Positions 18,092 through 26,202 of a DNA stretch of 64,000 nucleotides are shown piece after piece. The notes under the pieces are model-generated. The model saw nothing but the letters and a program-made list of their open reading frames with translations. It ran no database searches and was not told the DNA's origin. This DNA is from Vibrionales bacterium SWAT-3 (GTDB lineage Bacteria > Pseudomonadota > Gammaproteobacteria > Enterobacterales > Vibrionaceae): assembly GCA_000169995.1 (NCBI GenBank), contig AAZW01000006.1, positions 62,001-126,000 on the forward strand, in the 5' to 3' direction. The translations under genes and the position numbers were made by a program. Within the stretch, counting starts at the first letter, position 1. Each line of letters starts with the position of its first letter.

Positions 18092-19564
18092 TTAGTGTTG
18101 TATTGGAGTAACCATTAGCTGGGCATCGTGATAACCGAGTCGATCTAGCGCTTCAGGATCGAAATCGGTTACGACGGTTATATCGCCCGCATAGTAGGTT
18201 TTGTGGTTGGTTAATATGTTCACGACATCAAATGAATCAACAGAGTGCTCAGCACCGATATCGATCATTCCAGAGTATTGTGACTCGGCACTAAACTGAC
18301 CAGAAACATAAGAGTAGAAGGGGCGAACACTCGCGCCAGCGGCATATTGCATGCTGCTCAGGCCATATTCGTTGATTGCCCAACTCCAGTCCCACCATTT
18401 CATCTCACCGGGAATGTAACGGTGGTCCCATTGGTAGCGGATATTGGCATGCTCTTCGCTGTTTGTGCCCATGGTAAATGTGTGTGAAACGGTTGGACGG
18501 TTAGTCGGGTGTGAAACTAACGCATTACCACTATAACGAAGAAAGCCTGTGAAGTTTACGTCGTAACTCATATTAGCTTTGATGCGATAAGGGTAAGAGA
18601 TAGTAGAGCGCAAGAACTCAACTCTAAATGGTAATACTGAACGAGCGGGTACCGTTAAGATAGCTTGAAGGTCACTCGCCTCAGAACGCTGACCACTATT
18701 GATATCAGAGAAATTCTGGCCATTTTCTAACACCACTCGAACATCGGTTTTTCCTGCTTGAGGCCAGTTAAAGTCCTCGTCCATCAAGACAACATCTGCT
18801 AGGTCAAAACGATTGGTCTTATTCCAGTGCGTTGATTGTAAGAAATGAAGATCGACGATGATCTGCTTCGGCTGATCTGTCTCGTTGATTGCATAAGCGG
18901 AAAGGGTGTTGATCAGCTCTTGGTCTGTTTCTTTAACGTTGCCGTATGAGAACCCCTGAGAATCAAGTGTGTAGGAGAAGTTATCGACTGTAATCGTCGT
19001 TTTCTCATTGCAACGGTCACCTGAACAGCTTCCATTACTATTCCCTTTAATTTCCCAACCGCTGTGAACTTGATTGATCCCCATATCTTGACCAACGTAG
19101 CGCCCGTTATCGCCGCCTACCCATGCGTAACCAAGATTGTTTGCTAGGTATGCTAATGGTCTAACGAAGTTTGCATCGTCGTTGACTAAGGCTCTCTGTA
19201 CTTCGAGGTTACTGTTTTCCTGGATAGCTTGTGCTTCATAGTATGGTAAGCCCGCTTCAGGTTTATTAGGGTAACACCAGGTTTTGTCATTTGGCTGACC
19301 ATGCTTAATAAGGCCGTGGTAGCCAGAGCCCATGATCACCCAATCATCTCGAAGGCCGATGATATCCCAAACGTTCATACGAGAGACAAGAGCCGCTTTG
19401 TGCTCTTGTGCTTCTGAGTAAGTAATTGGGCGATAGTCATGACGACAACTATCCTCGCCAAGGTTGTCTAACACGACTTGGTCTGAGTAGATCTTTGCGT
19501 TAACGGAATAAGGCGTTAACGATATGGCAGCGCTAATTAGTACAGTTTTACTGACGTTGAACAT
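18092..19564 (-). CDS. Aerolysin, beta-barrel pore-forming toxin
   Basis: Start ATG 19564 has AGGA eight bases upstream and gives 490 residues (Aeromonas aerolysin: 493) with a 23-residue signal peptide ending YSVNA. The match to Aeromonas aerolysin is end to end: DQVVLDNLGEDSCRHDYRP, WVIMGSGYHGLIK, TWCYPNKP, LGYAWVGGDNGRYVG, RYIPGEMKWWDWSW and FSAESQYSGMIDIGA. The Aeromonas toxin is secreted as a soluble dimer, binds GPI-anchored proteins, and makes a heptameric pore after a C-terminal peptide is cut off. The basic activation loop of Aeromonas (KVRRAR) is missing; the equivalent stretch has one Lys only. The gene is alone, reverse strand, upstream of the toxin pair (186 bp gap). Confidence 0.95.
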   Translation of the reverse strand: MFNVSKTVLISAAISLTPYSVNAKIYSDQVVLDNLGEDSCRHDYRPITYSEAQEHKAALVSRMNVWDIIGLRDDWVIMGSGYHGLIKHGQPNDKTWCYPNKPEAGLPYYEAQAIQENSNLEVQRALVNDDANFVRPLAYLANNLGYAWVGGDNGRYVGQDMGINQVHSGWEIKGNSNGSCSGDRCNEKTTITVDNFSYTLDSQGFSYGNVKETDQELINTLSAYAINETDQPKQIIVDLHFLQSTHWNKTNRFDLADVVLMDEDFNWPQAGKTDVRVVLENGQNFSDINSGQRSEASDLQAILTVPARSVLPFRVEFLRSTISYPYRIKANMSYDVNFTGFLRYSGNALVSHPTNRPTVSHTFTMGTNSEEHANIRYQWDHRYIPGEMKWWDWSWAINEYGLSSMQYAAGASVRPFYSYVSGQFSAESQYSGMIDIGAEHSVDSFDVVNILTNHKTYYAGDITVVTDFDPEALDRLGYHDAQLMVTPIQH

Positions 19565-19879
19565 GAATGAGTTCCTAATGGCCATTGTTTGGCTATTTTT
19601 ATTAGATTCTATTTTTAGTTTTGTTTTATATATGGTGTGAAGCCGAGGGCTCCTAGCGGCGTGTACTCTGTCACATAAAAGGATCGCAAAAATACTGAAA
19701 TGAATTGAAAATAAATCCACATCTATTTCAGACACTTATGTTGTTCGAGTGGCGTTTGATAAAGCTTTTTCTTTTTGTGTTATATTTTGATGAGTAAATA
19801 GGTTGGATTAGAAAGTGACGAGCGTGGAGTACTCTAGATATTGAAGGGAGAGAGTTTTACTTTGGAGTATCACTGGCAT

Positions 19880-19922
19880 AAAAAAATGCAGCGACAACCC
19901 TAGGGTTGTCGCTGCATTTTCA
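19880..19922. terminator. Strong bidirectional terminator
   Basis: A long perfect palindrome, AATGCAGCGACAACCC / GGGTTGTCGCTGCATT, with A-runs before and T-runs after. It ends the YdcF-like gene's transcript on the reverse strand and insulates the aerolysin promoter region. Confidence 0.85.
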
Positions 19923-19973
19923 TCTATTTGATTACTCTAGTTAGAGCTTTATCGGTAACCAGACAGTCATCTG

Positions 19974-20735
19974 TTATGCATCACCAGGCTTCTCACGTTT
20001 GCTATTCCAACCCATAAAGTTGTAGATGTTGTACCTCGCAAAACCGATTTGCTCGTGCAGTGCGAAGTCTGTTACCGCAAAGTTGTACCACAAAGGAAGC
20101 CACGAAATCTGAGCCGCCATGTAATCGGATCTAACCGGAATTACCTCTAGTCCGAAGTGGTTGAAATAGAGCTCACTGCGGCGAATGTGCAGGCCAGATG
20201 AAACCAGAATAATGTTGTCGAATTGGTGGTGCTTCATCAAGTCGCTGGTTAGCTGTGCATTTTTCCATGTATTCACGCTGTTTGGCTCTTGGATGATGTC
20301 AGCTTTTGGTACGCCAAGTCTCAGCAATTGTTGTTCGTAAATTTCCGCTTCTGTTACGCCATTGCCTTGTGCATCGCCACCACTGATGATTACTTTACAC
20401 TTAGTGTCCGATTTTGCACAATCTTTATATTGGCTTGCCGTTTCACTGATTCGACCATAAGAGAAAAAGGCTGGTTCGAACTCTTGTGTACTTTTAATTA
20501 GCTGCGTTCCTGCACCCAGAAGAACAATCGCATTATTATCCGACCATTGGTTCTCAGACTTACTTTCGTAATTCGCTTGTAGGTCGTCTAATAAATAGCG
20601 AGGGATAAAACCTGAACCAATCAACACAAATGACGATATAAGAACAAGAGACAAAAAAGTGGAAGTTGCTCGCCATTGAAGTAAGCGTGTTATGAAAACG
20701 AAGAGTAGAAGAAGTAAAAGTATAATAAAGCTCAT
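19974..20735 (-). CDS. YdcF/SanA-like DUF218 membrane protein
   Basis: A 253-residue protein with two N-terminal membrane helices followed by a periplasmic DUF218 domain. The family pattern is clear: AIVLLGAG, then VIISGGDAQGNGVTEAEIY, then a helix and IILVSSGLHIRRSELYFNHFG. Relatives (ElyC, SanA, YdcF) act in envelope maintenance, and some bind S-adenosylmethionine; the exact reaction is unknown. Single gene, ended by the palindrome at 19880. Confidence 0.85.
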   Translation of the reverse strand: MSFIILLLLLLFVFITRLLQWRATSTFLSLVLISSFVLIGSGFIPRYLLDDLQANYESKSENQWSDNNAIVLLGAGTQLIKSTQEFEPAFFSYGRISETASQYKDCAKSDTKCKVIISGGDAQGNGVTEAEIYEQQLLRLGVPKADIIQEPNSVNTWKNAQLTSDLMKHHQFDNIILVSSGLHIRRSELYFNHFGLEVIPVRSDYMAAQISWLPLWYNFAVTDFALHEQIGFARYNIYNFMGWNSKREKPGDA

Positions 20736-21042
20736 GGTGATCCCGTTACCGAACTGGTGTCAATTTGATGCAGCATATTGAGGTGTTGCATCATATATCA
20801 ATCATGATGATACTTCATAGTTAACTCATTGTATTATTGAACAAATGCACGATTTATTGTGATTAAATACGATAACTAATCGGAGCACGAGTAAAAGCGC
20901 TTCATTATTACTCAATAACCCCTGTTAAAATATAGGTATACAAACCGAGGGTATTATTTAAACCCTATTTCGTGTTATTTAAACTCTGTTTCGTGTTATC
21001 TAAATCAGTTACTTTCGCTTGCCTTAAATCACTACCCATCAT
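20736..21042. other. AT-rich intergenic region with repeats
   Basis: 307 bp between two reverse-strand genes. It holds the 21-bp tandem repeats described separately and a dyad GATGCA...TGCATC near 20767-20792. No gene is seen. Confidence 0.5.
20954..21008. repeat. 21-bp tandem direct repeats (2.6 copies)
   Basis: Copies at 20954-20974 and 20975-20995 differ at two positions (each TTATTTAAAC followed by a CT-rich stretch and TTTCGTG); a third partial copy runs to about 21008. They lie just downstream of the LysR gene's end. Function unknown; phased binding sites or slippage are possible. Confidence 0.75.
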
Positions 21043-21927
21043 TTATCGACTCAAATTTTCAAAGTAATTCTGAACAAACTTAATAAACATTTGATGTTTT
21101 TTAGCAGGGTAAATGACTTGCGGATAGAACAGATAAATACTGTTACCTTGTTGTAGACACTCGTCAGGTAATACACGCTCTAACTCACCACGCTCTACTT
21201 CTTTGTCAACGTAATAACTCGCGATACGAATAATGCCGCTTCCTACCATGGCTTGTTGCTTGAGTAAGTGATTGTCATTGCTTGAGAGCCAGCCTGACAC
21301 ATCGATATTCGCCGATTTTAAAGGCCACTCGGTTTGATGCAGTGTTGCTAAACACTGGTGACTATTTAAGTCGCTTACACTGGTGGGACGACCAAATTGA
21401 TCAAGATAACTGGGAGTCGCAACCAAGTCGTGTTGGTAGGTAATCAATCGTTTCGCGATCATGTTATCTGGCGGGGTATTGGTGGCACGAAAAGCGATGT
21501 CGATATCATCTTGGTTGAGATTAAAGTTGGTGTAACTGCTGTTAATCTCAAAGCGAACCTCCGGGTATTGTTGTCTAAACTGCTGGCAGATATCGAACAG
21601 GAACACCTCTGTAAACATCTTTGGTGCCGTAAGGCGTAACGTGCCTTTGACGATGTCGTGTTGCTCTGAAACGCTGCGCTCAAGCTGCAATACTTGAGAG
21701 CGAATGGTTAAGCCTTGTTGTAGTGCGCGTTCGCCTTCTTGGGTTAGTCGAACGCTGCGGGTGGTTCTTACAAGAAGAGGGCACTGTAAGTCGCCTTCTA
21801 GTCGTTTGATTTGCTCTGAAAGATAGCTCTTGGATATACCAAGCTTTTCCGCGGCCTTGGTAAAGTTAAGTTGCTGAGCAAGTTCTACAAATAGGATCAA
21901 TCGTTCTATTCTCTTGTGCTCGTTCAT
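21043..21927 (-). CDS. LysR family transcriptional regulator
   Basis: A 294-residue LysR protein: winged helix-turn-helix at residues 1-65 (FVELAQQLNFTKAAEKLGISKSY), then the type 2 periplasmic-binding-like effector domain. It belongs to the CrgA-like branch with RTTRSVRLTQEG. It is divergent from the aldo-keto reductase gene with 142 bp between, and probably regulates that gene and the following GlcG-like gene. The inducer cannot be told. Confidence 0.92.
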   Translation of the reverse strand: MNEHKRIERLILFVELAQQLNFTKAAEKLGISKSYLSEQIKRLEGDLQCPLLVRTTRSVRLTQEGERALQQGLTIRSQVLQLERSVSEQHDIVKGTLRLTAPKMFTEVFLFDICQQFRQQYPEVRFEINSSYTNFNLNQDDIDIAFRATNTPPDNMIAKRLITYQHDLVATPSYLDQFGRPTSVSDLNSHQCLATLHQTEWPLKSANIDVSGWLSSNDNHLLKQQAMVGSGIIRIASYYVDKEVERGELERVLPDECLQQGNSIYLFYPQVIYPAKKHQMFIKFVQNYFENLSR

Positions 21928-21957
21928 TCGTGTATTCCTTCAAAACTGCCTATTTAT

Positions 21958-21979
21958 ATTGTTCGCTATACCAAACAAT
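21958..21979. promoter_or_regulatory. Possible LysR binding dyad
   Basis: ATTGTT-N10-AACAAT in the divergent LysR / aldo-keto reductase intergenic region, the spacing common for LysR-type sites. Tentative. Confidence 0.35.
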
Positions 21980-22069
21980 CATTTCGTAACTAGCATATTC
22001 TGTTTTTTAAAAAGAACAATATGATAGAGGCATATTTATTGGCATCAAACCTTCTAAGCGAGCTCAGGT

Positions 22070-23080
22070 ATGACGAACAGCATTGATTCAACAAACAAAA
22101 ACGATAATCAAAAGAACATCCCACTATCAAACCATCTAGAGGGTGTTGGGCAAATCGCCTATGGATGCATGGGGCTTGGAGGTGGCTGGAACGAGAACCC
22201 GGTAACGGCTGAAGATGTAGCGCAAACACGTAGCGTAATCGACACCGCACTGGCGTCGGGTATCAACTTGTTTGACCATGCTGATATTTATACTTTCAGT
22301 AAAGCAGAGCAAGCCTTTGGTCAAGCGTTACAACAAGCACCTGAACTGCGTGACCAGATGTTCATTCAATCCAAGTGTGGCATTCGCTTTGAAGATGAAG
22401 GCAACGTTGGTCGTTATGACTTCTCGGCAGATTGGGTTGGGCAATCAGTAGAGGGCATTCTGAACCGTCTGAATACAGAAAAGCTCGACGTGTTGCTTTT
22501 ACATCGCCCTGATCCGCTGATGGAGTTGGATGAGCTGGCAAGAACGCTTGAGAATCTGAAAGTACAGGGCAAGGTAGATTTCTTTGGTGTGTCTAACATG
22601 AACAGTCACCAAATCCAGTATCTACAGTCGGCGCTCGGTCAGCCGATTGTCGCGAATCAAATTGAAATGAGCTTGGCAAAGCTTGATTGGCTTAATGACG
22701 GTGTGATGATTAACTCGCAAGGGCATCATCAATCTGATTTTGCTGCAGGCACGCTTGAGCATTGCCAAATGAAGGGCATTCAATTGCAAGCTTGGGGCTG
22801 TTTGGCACAAGGTCGTTTTGCAAAGCAAGGCTTGTATTCAGAACACGAGAACGTGAAAAAGACCGCGCATTATGTCGCGCAGTTAGCGAATCAATATGGC
22901 GTAGAAAGTGAAGCGATTGTGTTGGCGTTTTTACTTCGTCACCCTGCTGGTATTCAGCCTGTCATCGGCACCACTAATCTAGAGCGAATCAAGGCGTCTT
23001 CGGTTGCGACTCAGATTAATCTCACTCGTGAAGAGTGGTACAACTTATATGTGTACTCACGTGGTCAGGCGTTGCCATAG
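22070..23080 (+). CDS. Aldo/keto reductase (YdhF-like)
   Basis: A 336-residue TIM-barrel NADPH-dependent oxidoreductase. The catalytic tetrad is present: Asp in LFDHAD, Tyr in DIYTF, Lys in IQSKCG and His in LLLHRPD. The closest family by eye is E. coli YdhF. Such enzymes reduce aldehydes or ketones; the substrate is unknown. The GlcG-like gene follows 3 bp after its stop, so the two form an operon, probably controlled by the divergent LysR gene. Confidence 0.92.
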   Translation: MTNSIDSTNKNDNQKNIPLSNHLEGVGQIAYGCMGLGGGWNENPVTAEDVAQTRSVIDTALASGINLFDHADIYTFSKAEQAFGQALQQAPELRDQMFIQSKCGIRFEDEGNVGRYDFSADWVGQSVEGILNRLNTEKLDVLLLHRPDPLMELDELARTLENLKVQGKVDFFGVSNMNSHQIQYLQSALGQPIVANQIEMSLAKLDWLNDGVMINSQGHHQSDFAAGTLEHCQMKGIQLQAWGCLAQGRFAKQGLYSEHENVKKTAHYVAQLANQYGVESEAIVLAFLLRHPAGIQPVIGTTNLERIKASSVATQINLTREEWYNLYVYSRGQALP

Positions 23081-23083
23081 GGG

Positions 23084-23482
23084 ATGAACATGTTGAATCA
23101 AAAAATAGTACAGCAACTTGTGTACAGTGCACTCGATATAGCAGGGCACAACGACCAGTCCATCGCTGTGAGCGTATGTGATACACATGGTGAACTGTTG
23201 GCGTTCTCTCGAATGGACAACGTAAGCGTGCAAGCGGGTTTGTTAGCTCAGAATAAGGCTTATACCTCTGCTAGAGACAGACAAACGAGTGGTAATTTGG
23301 GCGCTTGGGCAAGAGAAACAGGGAAAGACCTCAGTTACTGGACCGATTCAAAGATCACTGGCTTCAAAGGCGGTGTTCCAATTGAACATCAAGGGCTGGT
23401 GATTGGGGCTATTGGGATCAGCGGATTAAGTGAAGAGGACGATGAAGCATTAGCCGAGAAAGTGATTCGATTAGTGCTTTAA
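23084..23482 (+). CDS. GlcG/HbpS family protein (heme-binding-like)
   Basis: A 132-residue single-domain protein of the GlcG/HbpS family (PF03928), with VSVCDTHGELLAFSRMDN and the glycine-rich end GGVPIEHQGLVIGAIGISG. Some members bind heme or act as sensors; others are attached to glycolate or aldehyde pathways with unknown role. It is translated 3 bp after the aldo/keto reductase, and the unit ends at a strong terminator. Confidence 0.85.
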   Translation: MNMLNQKIVQQLVYSALDIAGHNDQSIAVSVCDTHGELLAFSRMDNVSVQAGLLAQNKAYTSARDRQTSGNLGAWARETGKDLSYWTDSKITGFKGGVPIEHQGLVIGAIGISGLSEEDDEALAEKVIRLVL

Positions 23483-23524
23483 GTACTACCGTTTAGAAAG
23501 TGGCTCTGATAAACGACAGACAAT

Positions 23525-23555
23525 AAAAAACCGATGCATGTGCATCGGTTTTTTT
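23525..23555. terminator. Bidirectional terminator
   Basis: Stem AAAAAACCGATGCA / TGCATCGGTTTTTT between the converging GlcG-like and tcyP genes; it can serve both. Confidence 0.9.
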
Positions 23556-23580
23556 GTTAGTCGAGCGGTTTGATTCAGAA

Positions 23581-24954
23581 TTAAGCGTTCGCTTGTTCCA
23601 AATCTTGTTGCTTGTCTTTCTTACCTAATAGACGGCTTGTGATTGTACCGGCTGTCATTGCACCAGATACGTTAAGCGCTGTACGAGCCATATCGATAAG
23701 TGGTTCGATAGAGATAAGCAGTGCTGCAATCGTTACTGGCAGCCCCATGGCTGGCAGTACGATAAGTGCTGCGAACGTTGCACCACCACCTACACCTGCG
23801 ATACCGAAAGAGCTCACTGTAATGATTGCAATCAGAGACAGAATGAAGTTGATGTCCATAGGGTCGATGCCAACCGTAGGTGCAACCATCACTGCTAGCA
23901 TTGCAGGGTAGATACCCGCACAACCGTTTTGACCAATTGTTGCACCAAAAGAAGCAGATAGGTTAGCAATTGCTGGTGGCACGTTTAGCTTCGTGATTTG
24001 AGCTTCAACGTTCAGTGGAATCGTTGCTGCAGAACTACGCGAAGTGAAAGCGAACGTTAGAACAGGCCAGATTTTTTGGAAGTACTCTTTTGGGTTTACG
24101 CCAACAAAAGAAACCAACACACCGTGAACAACGAACATCAGCAGAATTGCTACGTAAGAGGCCACGATGAAACCTAGTAGGCTTAAAATGTCAGAAGCGC
24201 TTGAGGTTGCCACTACTTTCGCCATTAACGCTGCGATGCCGTATGGCGTTAGTGCCATGATCATCTTAACTAAGCGCATCACGATAGATTGAGCCGCTTC
24301 AACGAACGTACGAATTGGAGATTCTAGCTCTTCTTTCTCTGCCATTACTTTACGTGCAGCAATACCCGTTAGCACACCAAAGATAACAACCGCGATGATA
24401 GACGTAGAGCGAGCGCCCGTTAGGTCTGCAAATGGGTTGGTTGGAATGAAGCTAACCAGCATTTGTGGAATCGTTAAGTCAGAAACAGTACCAATGCGGC
24501 TTTCTAGCGTTGCGATACGCGCTGTTTCGCGAGCACCTTCTGTTAAACCTTCTGCAGATAGGCCAAATGCCTGAGTTACTACAATACCGACAATCGCAGA
24601 AATCGCTGTGGTTGCTAGCAATACAGAGATCGTGATGCCAGAGATTTTGCCCAGTGAACCGCCTTTTTCAAGCTTCACTACCGCAGCAATCATTGAAACT
24701 AATACTAATGGCATGATCACCATTTTCAGTAGGCCAACGTAACCACGACCAACAATGTTTACCCAGTCTAGCGTTTCTTTAATAATAGGGTTGCCTTCAC
24801 CAAATAGCAGCTGAAGACCTAGGCCGAAAGCACTACCAAAAACTAAACCTAATAGAACTAAGCGCGATAACGTGTTTTCTTTTTTCTGCTGTCCGTAGAG
24901 AAAGAAGAGGATACCAGTGAATACCGCTAAGGCAGCGATAGCTGAAAATGACAT
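23581..24954 (-). CDS. tcyP: L-cystine:cation symporter TcyP
   Basis: A 457-residue transporter of the dicarboxylate/amino acid:cation symporter family (SLC1-like), with eight membrane helices and re-entrant hairpins. Recognisable parts: GLLKMVIMPLVLVSMIAAV, FAFTSRSSAATIPLNVEAQ (the serine-rich hairpin) and IGQNGCAGIYPAMLAVMVAP. The sequence follows E. coli TcyP (YdjN), which brings in cystine. It is a single gene. Cystine import supports sulphur supply. Confidence 0.88.
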   Translation of the reverse strand: MSFSAIAALAVFTGILFFLYGQQKKENTLSRLVLLGLVFGSAFGLGLQLLFGEGNPIIKETLDWVNIVGRGYVGLLKMVIMPLVLVSMIAAVVKLEKGGSLGKISGITISVLLATTAISAIVGIVVTQAFGLSAEGLTEGARETARIATLESRIGTVSDLTIPQMLVSFIPTNPFADLTGARSTSIIAVVIFGVLTGIAARKVMAEKEELESPIRTFVEAAQSIVMRLVKMIMALTPYGIAALMAKVVATSSASDILSLLGFIVASYVAILLMFVVHGVLVSFVGVNPKEYFQKIWPVLTFAFTSRSSAATIPLNVEAQITKLNVPPAIANLSASFGATIGQNGCAGIYPAMLAVMVAPTVGIDPMDINFILSLIAIITVSSFGIAGVGGGATFAALIVLPAMGLPVTIAALLISIEPLIDMARTALNVSGAMTAGTITSRLLGKKDKQQDLEQANA

Positions 24955-25139
24955 TTGTTTTCCTTATGAATTTCTTTAAATCGATAGGGCGCTTAGATAT
25001 ATGGGCGCAAATACTGTTAGCTACAGTAGCGACCTGTAACAAAACGTAAAATAAGGAAAAGTAATTAAATAGAACGATAGGTAATATCCACTGAATAGAA
25101 TGAGTGGATATCCAACATTGTGGTGAATAGATGAGCTTT

Positions 25140-25835
25140 TTAGCGATATTTTGCCAATAAATTAAGCATGTCGCTTGACGAGTAAATTTCGATGTTTTGG
25201 AAATTATTTTCGAACAATCGGAACAACATGGCTTGTGCAACGTCTTTTGACTGAATTGGGCGCAGGTTTTTGAATTTGCCAAACATAAATGGCGACAGCA
25301 GAGGAAAGATGCTCTGTAGCAGTTTTTCATCGACTCTTGGTTCTTCTCGTTCACCCACCAGTGGCCCGGGGCGTGCAATGAACAGTTGCTTAAAACCGAT
25401 ACGCTTTAAGTTCTGCTCCATTTGACCTTTGCATTTGAGGTAGTGCGAATAGGAATCAACGGACGCGCCGTAACTAGACACAACCGCAACGCGTTGGACC
25501 CCAAGAAACTTCATCGACTGAGCCACGTGGCTGACCAACTCTACATCGACTTTACGCAACGCTTCTTTCGAACCTGCCTTTTTCTTGGTGGTACCTAAAC
25601 AGATAACCCCAAGATTGGGTGTGGCTTGGGTATCGTCCCAACTGGTGACTTGCAAGTCACTGTGAATCAGCGTGTGGAGTTTTTCTGAGTGGAACTGTGA
25701 ATCGAGTGCTCTTCGGGACAAAGCGTAAATGTGCTCTATTGCAGGCTCGTTGATAAGCAGGCTCATCACATGACGACCAATTAGCCCAGTAGCACCAGCC
25801 ACTATGATTGATGTCTTATCTCCAGAAATGCTCAT
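25140..25835 (-). CDS. NAD(P)-binding Rossmann protein (HTATIP2/YwnB-like)
   Basis: A 231-residue atypical short-chain dehydrogenase-like protein. The nucleotide-binding motif is at the N-terminus (VAGATGLIGRHVMSLL), then VICLGTTKKKAGSKEALRKV and VVSSYGASVDSYSHYLKCKG, the usual pattern of the HTATIP2-like group, and FIARPGPLVGERE. Substrate and pathway are unknown. It stands alone on the reverse strand. Confidence 0.8.
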   Translation of the reverse strand: MSISGDKTSIIVAGATGLIGRHVMSLLINEPAIEHIYALSRRALDSQFHSEKLHTLIHSDLQVTSWDDTQATPNLGVICLGTTKKKAGSKEALRKVDVELVSHVAQSMKFLGVQRVAVVSSYGASVDSYSHYLKCKGQMEQNLKRIGFKQLFIARPGPLVGEREEPRVDEKLLQSIFPLLSPFMFGKFKNLRPIQSKDVAQAMLFRLFENNFQNIEIYSSSDMLNLLAKYR

Positions 25836-25986
25836 AACTATCCCTAACGTTTACGTAAGTCACTGTTTCAATCTAAACCTTCTTGTTCAATGACGAAAAC
25901 TTGTTCGCTTTTAATGTGAAGGCACGTGCAAATTAGATACGAGCGATAGGCGTTCGCTATAGGAAAGTTGTGTCGTGGAAACAAGA

Positions 25987-26006
25987 AAGCCCGCGTATAC
26001 GGGCTT
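25987..26006 (-). terminator. Terminator of the interrupted pilin gene
   Basis: Stem AAGCCCG / CGGGCTT, followed on the reverse strand by TTCTTGTTT. It lies 50 bp past the original pilin stop at 26056, so it was probably that gene's own terminator. Confidence 0.55.
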
Positions 26007-26202
26007 AAAGAGATCAGGCAACATAATGAACGTAATAGATTTTTAAGTTAAGAGGTTAACACCCGTCATAGAATTTATTGATTGTTAGATCGCCAATATT
26101 GATGAGCTGAGTTTGATCTAATGTGTAAGATCGCGTGAATTGAACAAAACAGTTATAGCCCCTTAATTCACTAAATTGCCTTTCTCTGCCCGTGTAGACT
26201 AT

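Noticed and set aside
19565..19735. N-terminal extension of aerolysin to 19735
   Set aside because: ATG 19564 has a ribosome site, a proper signal peptide and gives the family's normal length.
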